Assembly: GCF_030651995.1 (NCBI RefSeq)
Contig: NZ_JAUSBN010000066.1
Span: 46,923 to 110,922, forward strand
From: Reyranella sp.
GTDB lineage: Bacteria; Pseudomonadota; Alphaproteobacteria; Reyranellales; Reyranellaceae
Reading direction: 5' to 3'
DNA length: 64,000 nucleotides
The translations under genes and the position numbers were made by a program. The notes beneath the pieces were generated by a model that ran no database searches, was not told where the DNA came from, and was given only the letters and a program-made list of their open reading frames with translations. Shown one piece after another: positions 42,429-51,183 of the stretch; position 1 is the stretch's first letter, and every line of letters begins with the position of its first letter.

Positions 42429-43472
42429 ATGAAAGTCGGAATCAACGGCATGGGGCGGATGGGGCGCCTCGCCCTGCGAGCCGCGTTCGGCGGCGTGCCG
42501 CGTCCGGTCGACGATCCGCGGCGCGACAATCGCCTCGAGATCGTACACCTGAACGAAATCAAGGGAGGTGCGGCGGCGACGGCGCATCTTCTCGAGTTCG
42601 ACAGCATGCACGGCCGCTGGCACACCTCCTTCGAACTCGACGGCGAGCGTGGCATGGCGGTCGGCGGCACCTATCTGGGCTTCAGCGCCGCCGCGTCGCC
42701 GGGAGATGTCGCCTGGGGCGACCTCGGCTGCGAGGTGGTGCTCGAATGCACCGGCAAGTTCCTGAAGCCGGAGCAGCTGCAGGCCTACTTCGATCGCGGC
42801 GTGAAGAAGGTGATCGTCGCGGCGCCGGTCAAGGACGAGCGGGCGCTCAACATCGTGGTCGGCGTAAACGACCATCTCTACGAGCCCGGCCGTCATCATC
42901 TCCTGACGGCGGCCTCCTGCACCACCAACTGCCTCGCACCCGTGGTCAAGGTCGTGCACGAGTCGATCGGCATCCGGCATGGCCAGATCACGACGATTCA
43001 TGCCCCGACCAACACCAACGTCGTCGTCGACGCCCCGCACAAGGACCTGCGCCGGGCGCGCTCGGCGATGTTGTCGCTGCAACCAACGACGACCGGCAGC
43101 GCCACGGCGATCACGGTCATCTATCCCGAACTCAAAGGGAAGCTTAACGGCCACGCCGTCCGCGCGCCGGTCCTCAACGCCAGCCTCACCGACTGTGTGT
43201 TCGAACTGAAGCGCTCGACCACGGAAGCCGAGGTCAACGCGCTCTTTCAGGAGGCGGCCAGGGGGCCGCTGGCCGGCATCCTGGGCTACGAGACGCGGCC
43301 CCTCGTGTCGGCCGACTATTGCAACGACACGCGCAGCTCGATCGTCGATGCCCTCAGCACCATGGTGACGGACGGCACGCTGCTCAAGGTCTATGCCTGG
43401 TACGACAACGAGGTCGGCTATGTTTGCCGCATGGTCGATCTCGCCCGGATGGTGATCGACGCGGACGCGTGA
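42429..43472 (+). CDS. ArsJ-associated glyceraldehyde-3-phosphate dehydrogenase
   Basis: 347 residues. NAD-binding [15 protein letters not shown] at the start, the catalytic [10 protein letters not shown] (about 158-167), and [15 protein letters not shown] near the end mark GAPDH. Beside ArsJ such enzymes use arsenate in place of phosphate, making unstable 1-arseno-3-phosphoglycerate, which ArsJ then expels. The gene overlaps arsJ by one base (stop TGA/ATG), so expression is tightly coupled. The arsenic-specific role is inferred from the neighbour, as this enzyme cannot be told from glycolytic GAPDH by sequence alone. Confidence 0.93.
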   Translation: MKVGINGMGRMGRLALRAAFGGVPRPVDDPRRDNRLEIVHLNEIKGGAAATAHLLEFDSMHGRWHTSFELDGERGMAVGGTYLGFSAAASPGDVAWGDLGCEVVLECTGKFLKPEQLQAYFDRGVKKVIVAAPVKDERALNIVVGVNDHLYEPGRHHLLTAASCTTNCLAPVVKVVHESIGIRHGQITTIHAPTNTNVVVDAPHKDLRRARSAMLSLQPTTTGSATAITVIYPELKGKLNGHAVRAPVLNASLTDCVFELKRSTTEAEVNALFQEAARGPLAGILGYETRPLVSADYCNDTRSSIVDALSTMVTDGTLLKVYAWYDNEVGYVCRMVDLARMVIDADA

Positions 43473-44710
43473 TGGGAACGAAGGCGCGCGACTATCTGAT
43501 CGTCACCGCGTCGTACTGGGGCTTCACCCTGGTCGACGGCGCGCTGCGCATGCTCGTGCTGCTGCACTTCTTCGGGCTCGGCTACTCGCCGTTCACGCTC
43601 GCCTTCCTGTTCCTGCTCTATGAGTTCGCCGGCATCGTCGCCAATCTCGCCGGCGGCTGGCTGGCCACGCGCTTCGGCATCCCGCGCATGATGATGACCG
43701 GCCAGCTGCTGCAGATTGCGAGCCTGTTCCTGCTGTCGGCGCTCGATCCGGCGTGGAGCTCCATCCTCTCCGTTGCCTGGGTCGTCGTGGCGCAGGGCCT
43801 GGCCGGGCTCGCCAAGGACTTCACCAAGACCGCCTCCAAGTCGGCCATCAAGGCGACGGCGGGCGAGGGCGCGGGTCGTCTCTTCAAGTGGGTGGCCTGG
43901 TTCACCGGCTCGAAGAACGCCATGAAGGGCCTGGGCTTCTTCGTAGGCGGCCTGCTGCTCGAGGCGGTCGGGTTCCGCGCGGCACTCTGGCTGATGGCGG
44001 GCGCGCTGCTCCTCGTTCTCCTCGCCGGGCTGCTGCTGCTGCCGCGCGACCTCGGCAAGGCGAAGGCCTCGAAGACGATGCGCGAACTGTTCGCCAAGTC
44101 GGCGGGCGTCAATCTTCTGGCGGCCGCGCGCGTCTTCATGTTCGGGGCGCGCGACGTGTGGTTCGTCGTCGGCCTGCCGGTGTTCCTCTACGCCTCGGGC
44201 TGGCGCTTCGTGGAGGTGGGTGCGTTCCTCGCCGCCTGGACGATCGCCTATGGCGGGGTGCAGGCCGTCGCCCCGGCGCTGGTGCCGCGCAGCGCCGACG
44301 GGCTCAGCCGTGAAGTACCGGGCGCGCGCCTGTGGGCGGGCCTCCTGCTTGCCGTGCCGCTGGCGATCGCGTTCGTCCTGAACAGTCCGCTCGACCTGCG
44401 ACCCGATCTCGTCGTCGTGGTGGGACTGGCGCTCTTTGCATTGCCGTTCGCCGTCAACTCGTCACTGCATTCTTACCTGATCCTGGCCTATGCCGGGTCG
44501 GAGAAGGCGGCCGAGGACGTGGGGTTCTATTACGCCGCCAATGCCTGCGGTCGCCTCGCCGGGACACTCCTCTCCGGACTCTTCTACCAGTGGGGCGGCA
44601 TCGGCTTCTGCCTCGGCGGCTCGGCGGCGATGCTGCTGGCCTGCTGGATCATCACCTTCCTGCTGCCGTCCCGCTGGGGCGAAGTCCGGACCGTCGGGCG
44701 CGCGGCCTGA
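43472..44710 (+). CDS. arsJ: ArsJ organoarsenical efflux permease (MFS)
   Basis: 412 residues, twelve helices. DYLIVTASYWGFTLVDGALRM at the start, LAKDFTKTASKSAIKATAGEG (about 115-135) and FKWVAWFTGSKNAMKGLG match ArsJ. It exports 1-arseno-3-phosphoglycerate made by the GAPDH gene just upstream, which then breaks down outside and gives net arsenate efflux without reduction. The island thus carries both the arsenate-reduction and the ArsJ route. Confidence 0.93.
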   Translation: MGTKARDYLIVTASYWGFTLVDGALRMLVLLHFFGLGYSPFTLAFLFLLYEFAGIVANLAGGWLATRFGIPRMMMTGQLLQIASLFLLSALDPAWSSILSVAWVVVAQGLAGLAKDFTKTASKSAIKATAGEGAGRLFKWVAWFTGSKNAMKGLGFFVGGLLLEAVGFRAALWLMAGALLLVLLAGLLLLPRDLGKAKASKTMRELFAKSAGVNLLAAARVFMFGARDVWFVVGLPVFLYASGWRFVEVGAFLAAWTIAYGGVQAVAPALVPRSADGLSREVPGARLWAGLLLAVPLAIAFVLNSPLDLRPDLVVVVGLALFALPFAVNSSLHSYLILAYAGSEKAAEDVGFYYAANACGRLAGTLLSGLFYQWGGIGFCLGGSAAMLLACWIITFLLPSRWGEVRTVGRAA

Positions 44711-44809
44711 GCCGGTCGAACCGGCGCTGCCTTGCGCTGGCGCAAGGCGAGACGGTTGGCATCCTGCCACCTTCACGCCCCACAGGCCGCCCGTGCCCGG
44801 AGTGAAGAC

Positions 44810-46579
44810 ATGCCATCCAGTATCCCGCTCGGACTCCTCGCGGCGCCCACGCGCCACCTGTTCTTCACCGGCAAGGGCGGTGTCGGGAAAACGACGCTGG
44901 CCTGCGCCACGGCCCTCGCGCTCGCCGATCGCGGCAGATCGGTTCTGCTGATCAGCACCGACCCGGCGTCGAACCTCGATGAGATGTTCGCCACGACGCT
45001 GTCGAACGCGCCGCAGCCGGTACCCGGCGTGCCCGGCCTGTCGGCGATGAACATCGATCCGGAAGCCGCGGCGGAAGCCTATCGGCTGCGCGTTCTGGAA
45101 CAGCTCGGTGCGGTGGCCACCGAGGCCGAACGTGCCGCGGTACGCGAACAGCTGTCCGGCGCCTGCACGACGGAGATCGCCGCCTTCGACGAGTTCGTCG
45201 GCCTGCTGGCGACCCGCGCCGAGGCGTTCGATCACGTCGTGTTCGACACCGCGCCCACCGGCCACACGCTGCGCCTGCTCAGCCTGCCCCGGGCCTGGAC
45301 CGGGTTCCTGAAGGGAAACGACCGCGGTGCCTCGTGCCTCGGCCCGCATTCCGGCCTCAAGATGCAGGAAGAGCGATTCCAGGCCGCGCTCGCCACCCTG
45401 GGCGACGCGCAGAGCACGACCATCGTGCTGGTCAGTCGGCCCGATCGCGGCGCCATGCGCGAGGCGGCGCGGACCAGCGCCGAGCTTCGGGCGCTGGGGC
45501 TCGCCAACCAGTACCTCGCGATCAACGGAGTCTTTGCGGCGACGGACCCCGGTGATGCGGTCGCGCGATCGATTGAGGCGCTCGGGCGTCAGGTCCTCGA
45601 CGACCTGCCGGAATCCCTTCGCACGCTGCCGCAGGACCGGATACCGCTGCGGTCTTTCGACATGGTCGGACTGGATGCGCTTCGACAGGTGCTGGGCGGC
45701 GAGCCGGAGCGTCCCGTCGATGCCGTCGCGGACGACACACCGGCGGCGCCCGCAATTCCCGGGCTGGGCCGGCTGGTCGACGAACTCGCATCGGCGGGCC
45801 GTGGGCTGATCATGGTCATGGGCAAGGGCGGCGTCGGAAAGACCACCATCGCTGCCGCGCTGGCGGTGGGCCTGGTGAAGCGTGGACACGGCGTTCACCT
45901 CAGCACCACCGACCCAGCCGCCCATGTCGCGTCGACGCTCGGTGCGACGATGGACGGCCTCCGGGTCGATCGTATCGATCCCCGCGAGGAAACCCAGCGC
46001 TACATCGCCAAGGTCATGGCTTCCCGCGCCGCGGATCTCGACGAGGCGGGCCTGGCCTTGCTGCGCGAGGACCTCGCTTCGCCCTGCACGGAGGAAGTCG
46101 CAGTCTTCCATGCCTTCTCGCGCATCGTGATGGAGGCCCGCAGCGCCTTCGTCGTGCTCGATACCGCGCCGACCGGCCACACGCTGCTGCTGATGGATGC
46201 CGCCGGCGCCTACCATCGCGAAATGACACGGAACATCGGCACCCACGCCCAGGGCCGGGTCGTGACGCCGCTGATGAGGCTGCAGGATCCCGACTACTCG
46301 CGCATCATCCTGGTCTCGCTCCCGGAGACCACACCGGTATCGGAGGCCGCCGCGCTGCAGGATGATCTGCGTCGTGCGCACATCGAGCCCTATGCCTGGG
46401 TCATCAATCGAAGCCTGTTGGGAAGCGGCACGCACGATCCATTGCTCGTCAGGCGTCTGCGCGGCGAGCGCGCGCAGATCGCGAGGGTCCAGCAGGGACT
46501 CGCCCGACGACTCTACATGCTCCCCTGGCAGGCAAGCCCGCCCGAAGGGCTCGCGGCGCTGGCAAGCGTGGTGGTCTAG
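44810..46579 (+). CDS. arsA: tandem ArsA arsenite-stimulated ATPase
   Basis: 589 residues, two ArsA halves. Each has a P-loop, GKGGVGKTT at 21-29 and again near 339, and DTAPTGHTL. The three metal-site cysteines are all present: GACTTEIAAFDEF (about 118), SCLGPHSGL (about 175) and PCTEEVAVFHAF (about 425). ArsA binds arsenite and drives the membrane pump (ArsB or Acr3) with ATP. No arsD chaperone is in the island. The pump partner would be the divergent Acr3 at 40.4 kb. The ATG at 44810 sits 99 bases after the arsJ stop. Confidence 0.93.
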   Translation: MPSSIPLGLLAAPTRHLFFTGKGGVGKTTLACATALALADRGRSVLLISTDPASNLDEMFATTLSNAPQPVPGVPGLSAMNIDPEAAAEAYRLRVLEQLGAVATEAERAAVREQLSGACTTEIAAFDEFVGLLATRAEAFDHVVFDTAPTGHTLRLLSLPRAWTGFLKGNDRGASCLGPHSGLKMQEERFQAALATLGDAQSTTIVLVSRPDRGAMREAARTSAELRALGLANQYLAINGVFAATDPGDAVARSIEALGRQVLDDLPESLRTLPQDRIPLRSFDMVGLDALRQVLGGEPERPVDAVADDTPAAPAIPGLGRLVDELASAGRGLIMVMGKGGVGKTTIAAALAVGLVKRGHGVHLSTTDPAAHVASTLGATMDGLRVDRIDPREETQRYIAKVMASRAADLDEAGLALLREDLASPCTEEVAVFHAFSRIVMEARSAFVVLDTAPTGHTLLLMDAAGAYHREMTRNIGTHAQGRVVTPLMRLQDPDYSRIILVSLPETTPVSEAAALQDDLRRAHIEPYAWVINRSLLGSGTHDPLLVRRLRGERAQIARVQQGLARRLYMLPWQASPPEGLAALASVVV

Positions 46580-46688
46580 CGGCCTGTCGAGGACCTTCCC
46601 CCCAGAAGGATGATCTGGATCAACGACGCCTGCCCGGCGATCGGCTGTCATGCCGATCATCGCCATCCCTTGACCTCATGGAGTCTCC

Positions 46689-46982
46689 ATGACGACAGTC
46701 GTTTTCCGCGTTCCGCTCGTGGCCTCGCACGACTACGACGTCCTTCGGGAACTCGTCCGCGAGGCCCCGGCCACTCACCATGCATGGGCAGAGCTGTACC
46801 GAAGGCGTACTGCCGAAGAACGCCACGCGGGCCACGTCATCCACGAAATCCACGTCGACCCGCACCGGTTCGCCGATCATGCCCGCCGCAACGGATACGA
46901 GACGAGCCTGGCGACACTGGGGCGCTTCCTCGAAGACATCGATCCGCACCGGGGCGACCCGACACCCGCGACGACAGGATGA
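46689..46982 (+). CDS. hypothetical protein in the arsenic island
   Basis: 97 residues behind a weak site (GGAGTCTCC). No family recognised. It is rich in His, Arg and Glu (HHAWAELYRRRTAEERHAGH, VIHEIHVDPHRFADHARRNG), with eleven His, which might bind metal. It lies between arsA (107 bases upstream) and the second arsR (80 bases downstream) on the same strand. The role is unknown. Confidence 0.65.
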   Translation: MTTVVFRVPLVASHDYDVLRELVREAPATHHAWAELYRRRTAEERHAGHVIHEIHVDPHRFADHARRNGYETSLATLGRFLEDIDPHRGDPTPATTG

Positions 46983-47010
46983 GATGCCTCCGGGAGACAA
47001 TGGTATTTCT

Positions 47011-47026
47011 ATATTTCTGGAAATAC
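47011..47026. promoter_or_regulatory. candidate ArsR operator upstream of arsR2
   Basis: ATATTTCTGGAAATAC holds a perfect 6-base dyad TATTTC/GAAATA, 36 bases upstream of the arsR start codon. The same TTC-NN-GAA core recurs at 41550 and 47413. Confidence 0.5.
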
Positions 47027-47062
47027 GGTTGACTCGTGCCAACTACACCCTATGTTTCACTC

Positions 47063-47383
47063 ATGAAGCTCGACGATGCCGCTGCCCGTCTCGAAGCGCT
47101 GGGCAATCCGACCCGGTTGAAGATCTATCGTGCCTTGGTGCGCGCCGGTGCCGAGGGGATGGCGGTTGGCCGCCTGCAGACCAAGCTCGACGTCGCGGCC
47201 TCGACCCTGTCGCATCACATCAAGTCACTGGTGATCGTCGGCCTCGTCACGCAGGTGCGGGAAGGCGCGACCCTGGTCTGCCACGCCAACTATGAGCTGA
47301 TGCACGATCTGCTCGCCTACCTGGCCGAGGAATGCTGTGCCGATGGCGTGCACCCAGCCGCGGAGAGGACGTGCGTCGCCTAG
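47063..47383 (+). CDS. arsR: ArsR-family repressor
   Basis: 106 residues from the ATG at 47063 (a GTG at 47036 is also open). The winged helix reads LEALGNPTRLKIYRAL and VAASTLSHHIKSLVIVG. The C-terminal cysteines are EECC at 91-92 and Cys104 in the tail ERTCVA, fitting the CC-x(n)-C arsenite site of the A. ferrooxidans type. It probably controls the flavoprotein and MFS genes behind it and itself. Confidence 0.92.
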   Translation: MKLDDAAARLEALGNPTRLKIYRALVRAGAEGMAVGRLQTKLDVAASTLSHHIKSLVIVGLVTQVREGATLVCHANYELMHDLLAYLAEECCADGVHPAAERTCVA

Positions 47384-47412
47384 ATGACGATTTTGTTGCG
47401 TCTGATCTTTCC

Positions 47413-47428
47413 AATATTCTAGAAGGAT
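47413..47428. promoter_or_regulatory. candidate ArsR operator upstream of the flavoprotein gene
   Basis: AATATTCTAGAAGGAT has the TTC-TA-GAA dyad like the two other island sites. It runs into the ribosome site (AGGATAGGAGAG) 12 bases ahead of the GTG at 47441. Confidence 0.4.
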
Positions 47429-47440
47429 AGGAGAGTTAAC

Positions 47441-48796
47441 GTGCCTGATTCAATCACCCCTCCGAAGAAGAAAGTCGCCGTGATCGGCGCCGGTCCCGTG
47501 GGCCTCGCAGCCGCGGCGCATCTTCTCGAACGCGGGCTGGAGCCCGTCGTGATCGAGGCCGGCCCGACGGTCGGCCATGCGGTGCGCCAGTGGAGCCATG
47601 TCCGCATGTTCTCGCCCTGGGAATACAATATCGACAAGGCTGCCGAACGGCTGCTGACCCAAGCGGGCTGGAACCGGCCGCAGCCGGACCACTATCCGAC
47701 CGGCGCCGAGCTGGCCGAGCAGTATCTCGAGCCACTTGCCACCCGCACGCCGCTCAAGGACCACATCCGGACCCAGAGCCTGGTGACGGCGATCGGTCGC
47801 GTCGGCTTCGACAAGGTGAAGACGCGCGGCCGCGACGTCGCGCCCTTCGAGATTCGTTACCAGAACGGCAAGGGACCGGAGGTGCTGCGCGCCGACGCCG
47901 TCATCGACGCCACAGGCACCTGGTTTTCGCCCAATCCGGCGGGCGCCAACGGCCTGCCAGCGCTGGGTGAGCGCGAGACGCATGACCGCATCGCCTACGG
48001 CATGCCCGACGTGCTGGGCCGAGACCGGCCAAGCTATGCCGGCCGCTGCGTGGCCGTGCTGGGCGGTGGCCATTCCGCCGTCGGCACCTTGCTCGACCTC
48101 GCGAAACTGAAGGAGCAGGAGCCCGCCACGCAGATCGTCTGGCTGCTGCGCGGCGAGACTCCGGAGAAGTCGTTCGGCGGCGGCGCGGCCGACCAGCTCT
48201 CGGCGCGCGGCGCGCTGGGCACCGCCTTCGCCGCCCTCGTGGCGAGCGGCCGCGTCACGATCGAGAGCGGCTTCCGGGTCAATCGCATCGCGCGCGAGGG
48301 TGACGGGATCGTGGTCTCGGGCGCGGGCTGCCCCGGCCGCCACGTCGCGGTCGACGAGTTGGTGGTCTCGACCGGCTTCCGGCCCGACCTCGACTTTCTG
48401 CGCGAGATCCGGCTCTCGCTCTATCCGGCGCTGGAATGCCCGCCGGCGCTGGCGCCGCTGATCGATCCCAACGAACACAGCTGCGGCTCCGTGCGCCCGC
48501 ATGGCGCGCGCGAGCTGGCGCAGCCCGAGGCGGGCTTCTACTTCGCCGGCATGAAGTCGTACGGACGCGCGCCGACCTTCCTGATGATGACGGGCTACGA
48601 GCAGGTCCGCTCGATCGCCGCCGAGCTGGCGGGCGACCATGACGCCGCCCGCCGCGTCGAGCTGCTGCTGCCCGAGACTGGTGTCTGCAACGGCGCGCCC
48701 GTATCGGCCGCGCCTGCGACGGCGGCGGGTTGCTGTCCGCCTGCCAAGCCGGCGCCCGCGGCCTCCGGCTGCTGCGCCGGTCCCAAAGCCTCCTGA
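47441..48796 (+). CDS. FAD-dependent oxidoreductase of the arsenic island, with a Cys-pair tail
   Basis: 451 residues from GTG 47441 (ribosome site TAGGAGAG). Dinucleotide-binding VAVIGAGPVGLAAAAHLLERG (11-31) and a second VAVLGGGHSAVGTLLDLA (about 203-220) make it a two-fold flavoprotein of the flavin monooxygenase/thioredoxin-reductase-like type. Such genes (sometimes called arsO) recur in ars operons, but the reaction is unproven. The C-terminal 25 residues carry Cys pairs (AGCCPP at 431-432, SGCCAG at 444-445) in a Pro/Ala-rich tail that could bind arsenite. Its stop overlaps the next gene's ATG (ATGA). Confidence 0.85.
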   Translation: MPDSITPPKKKVAVIGAGPVGLAAAAHLLERGLEPVVIEAGPTVGHAVRQWSHVRMFSPWEYNIDKAAERLLTQAGWNRPQPDHYPTGAELAEQYLEPLATRTPLKDHIRTQSLVTAIGRVGFDKVKTRGRDVAPFEIRYQNGKGPEVLRADAVIDATGTWFSPNPAGANGLPALGERETHDRIAYGMPDVLGRDRPSYAGRCVAVLGGGHSAVGTLLDLAKLKEQEPATQIVWLLRGETPEKSFGGGAADQLSARGALGTAFAALVASGRVTIESGFRVNRIAREGDGIVVSGAGCPGRHVAVDELVVSTGFRPDLDFLREIRLSLYPALECPPALAPLIDPNEHSCGSVRPHGARELAQPEAGFYFAGMKSYGRAPTFLMMTGYEQVRSIAAELAGDHDAARRVELLLPETGVCNGAPVSAAPATAAGCCPPAKPAPAASGCCAGPKAS

Positions 48797-49965
48797 TGGA
48801 TCGCCGCCGGCTTTCTACGATCATCGTACTGGGGACGGCGCAGACCCTGGCCTGGGGCTCGACCTACTATCTGCCAGCGGTGCTGGCGGACGAGATGGCG
48901 CGCGACATCGGCATCTCGACCAACCTGTTTTTCGGCACCTTCTCCGCGGCCCTGATCATCTCCGCGATGATCGGTCCGAAGGTCGGGCGGATGATCGATC
49001 GGGCCGGTGGCAACGGGGTGCTGTCGGCGTCGAGCCTCCTGTTCGCGGCGGCGCTGGTGCTGCTGTCGCAGGCTCATTCGTTCCTGCCCTTCGCCGCCGC
49101 CTGGACCCTGCTGGGCATCGGCATGGGACTTGGCCTGTACGACGCCGCGTTCGGCGCGCTGGGACGGCTCTACGGCAAGGATGCGCGTGGCGCGATCACC
49201 GGCATCACCCTGCTGGCGGGCTTCGCCAGCACCGTTGCCTGGCCGCTCACCGCCTGGGGGGCCGCCGGGATCGGCTGGCGCGAGACCTGCCTGTTGTGGG
49301 CCGCCGCGCATGTCGTGATCGGCCTTCCCTGCAATTCCCTGCTGCTGCCGCGCCCGACCGATCTCGCCGCCACCCTGAAGGCGGTCGACGAACCGGTGCC
49401 GTTCGATCGCACGATGGTGCTGCTGGCCATCGCCTTTTCGGGCGCGTGGATCGTCTCGTCGGGGATGGCGGCGCACTTCCCGCGCATCATGGAAGCGGCC
49501 GGCGCCACGCCCACGCAGGCCATTGCGGCCGGTGCCCTGATCGGGCCGGCCCAGGTGGCGGCGCGCATGCTCGAGGCCGGGCCGCTGCGACACCTGCATC
49601 CCCTGACCTCGGGCCGCCTCGCCACCACGACGCATCCCGTAGGCACTGTCCTTCTGCTCGGGTTGGGCGGCGGCTTCGCGGCCAGCATCTTCGCGGTGCT
49701 GCATGGGATGGGCAACGGCGTGATCACCATCGCGCGCGGCACGGTGCCCCTCGCGCTCTATGGCCCCAAGAGCTACGGCTATCGCTTGGGGCTTCTCGGC
49801 GCCCCGTCGCGCTTTCTGTCGGCCGGAGCGCCCTTCGCGTTCGCCCTCCTGATCGACTGGCTCGGCGCCGGGGTGCTGATCATCTCCTCCGCCCTCTGCC
49901 TCACGGCCTTCGCGGCCCTCTGGATGATCCCGGTGCCTGCAGTGCACACGAGCCATGCCGACTGA
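48796..49965 (+). CDS. MFS transporter, first of three in the island
   Basis: 389 residues, start at ATG 48796 overlapping the flavoprotein stop by one base. Twelve helices (LSTIIVLGTAQTLAWGSTYY first), IGPKVGRMIDRAGGNG in the loop between helices 2 and 3. It overlaps the second MFS gene by 11 bases, so the three translate as a unit. The cargo is unknown; coupling to the flavoprotein suggests it exports that enzyme's product. Confidence 0.87.
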   Translation: MDRRRLSTIIVLGTAQTLAWGSTYYLPAVLADEMARDIGISTNLFFGTFSAALIISAMIGPKVGRMIDRAGGNGVLSASSLLFAAALVLLSQAHSFLPFAAAWTLLGIGMGLGLYDAAFGALGRLYGKDARGAITGITLLAGFASTVAWPLTAWGAAGIGWRETCLLWAAAHVVIGLPCNSLLLPRPTDLAATLKAVDEPVPFDRTMVLLAIAFSGAWIVSSGMAAHFPRIMEAAGATPTQAIAAGALIGPAQVAARMLEAGPLRHLHPLTSGRLATTTHPVGTVLLLGLGGGFAASIFAVLHGMGNGVITIARGTVPLALYGPKSYGYRLGLLGAPSRFLSAGAPFAFALLIDWLGAGVLIISSALCLTAFAALWMIPVPAVHTSHAD

Positions 49966-51169
49966 CCGGACAGCTTCGGCATGGCGCGGCATGTTCGTCG
50001 CACTGGCTTCCCTGATTGGCGTCTTCGCCACCACGCCCGGCCAGACCGTCGGTGTCTCTGCCTTCATCGATCCGATCGCCTCGGACCTCGGACTCGACCG
50101 CGCGCACGTTCTGATGCTCTACAGCCTGGGGACCTTCCTGGGCATCCTCACGGCGCCCTTGATCGGCCGGCTGGTTGACCGCTTCGGTCCGCGGCGCCTG
50201 ATCTTGCCGGTGGTCGCCGCGGTCGCGGCCGCTTGCGGCGTCATGAGCCTGACCGGCGATACCTGGTCGCTCGGCCTCGGCTTCCTCTTCCTGCGCGCTT
50301 CGGCCATTGCGGGATTGAGCCTTGTCACCATGCAGATGGTCAATCTCTGGTTCGACCGCTTTCGCGGGCGCATCACGGCGCTGGCGATGATGGGGCTGGC
50401 GCTGGGCGGCCTTGTCATTCCGCCGCTGGTCGAACCCATCATCCAGAGCGACGGCTGGCGAACGGCCTATCTGGTGCTGGCCGCCGGCGTGCTTGCGATC
50501 ATGCTGCCCGTCGGTCTGGCATTCTATCGCAACAGACCCGAAGAGACCGGCAACGCCCGTGATTTCGGTCGGATGCGTACCGGCGGAGCCATGCCGGCAA
50601 CCGGCTTCACTCTGGCCGAGAGCGTACGGACGGTCGCGTTCTGGTACTTCAGTTTCATCACCGTGCTCTCCAACGGTGTCGGCACTGCCCTCATGCTCGA
50701 CCATGTTCGCGCCATGGGTGAGGCGGGCCTCGCGCGTGACAGCGCGATCCATCTGCTGGGCGCGATGACGTCGGCCCAGGCGATCGCCACGTTGGGCAGC
50801 GGCGCGCTCGTGGACCGCCTCGGGGCCCGGCCGGTCGGGCTTCTTGGCCTCGGTTTCCTCGCCTTTTCCGTCATCTGCCTGTGGACCAGTCCGGCGCTCG
50901 GGGGCGGGATTGCCTATGCGGTGACGCTGGGCGCCATGATCGGCACGTTGCAGATCGTCTATTCGGCCGGGCTCGCCGAGTCCTTCGGCCTCAAACACCT
51001 CGGCAGCATCCGCGGCACCCTGTTCGTGATCGGCGTGTCCGGCGCGGCAGCGGGACCGCTGGCGTTCCTGTGGTCCCCGTCCACGGCCTATGCGATTTTT
51101 CTGGGGTTTGCCGCCATTGCTGCCACACTTGGCTTCGTGGGCATACGGTCGGGAACCAACAAGACGTGA
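49955..51169 (+). CDS. MFS transporter, second of three (ArsK- or OFA-like)
   Basis: 404 residues, twelve helices. The start overlaps the previous gene by 11 bases. LIGRLVDRFGPRRLILP is the loop motif between helices 2 and 3, and VNLWFDRFRGRITALAMMGLALGG is typical of the oxalate/formate-type MFS branch. Agrobacterium ArsK, an arsenite/antimonite exporter, is also an MFS protein, but I cannot confirm that this is the ortholog. It lies 14 bases ahead of the third MFS gene. Confidence 0.85.
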   Translation: MPTDRTASAWRGMFVALASLIGVFATTPGQTVGVSAFIDPIASDLGLDRAHVLMLYSLGTFLGILTAPLIGRLVDRFGPRRLILPVVAAVAAACGVMSLTGDTWSLGLGFLFLRASAIAGLSLVTMQMVNLWFDRFRGRITALAMMGLALGGLVIPPLVEPIIQSDGWRTAYLVLAAGVLAIMLPVGLAFYRNRPEETGNARDFGRMRTGGAMPATGFTLAESVRTVAFWYFSFITVLSNGVGTALMLDHVRAMGEAGLARDSAIHLLGAMTSAQAIATLGSGALVDRLGARPVGLLGLGFLAFSVICLWTSPALGGGIAYAVTLGAMIGTLQIVYSAGLAESFGLKHLGSIRGTLFVIGVSGAAAGPLAFLWSPSTAYAIFLGFAAIAATLGFVGIRSGTNKT

Positions 51170-51183
51170 CGGAGACGGGAAAG

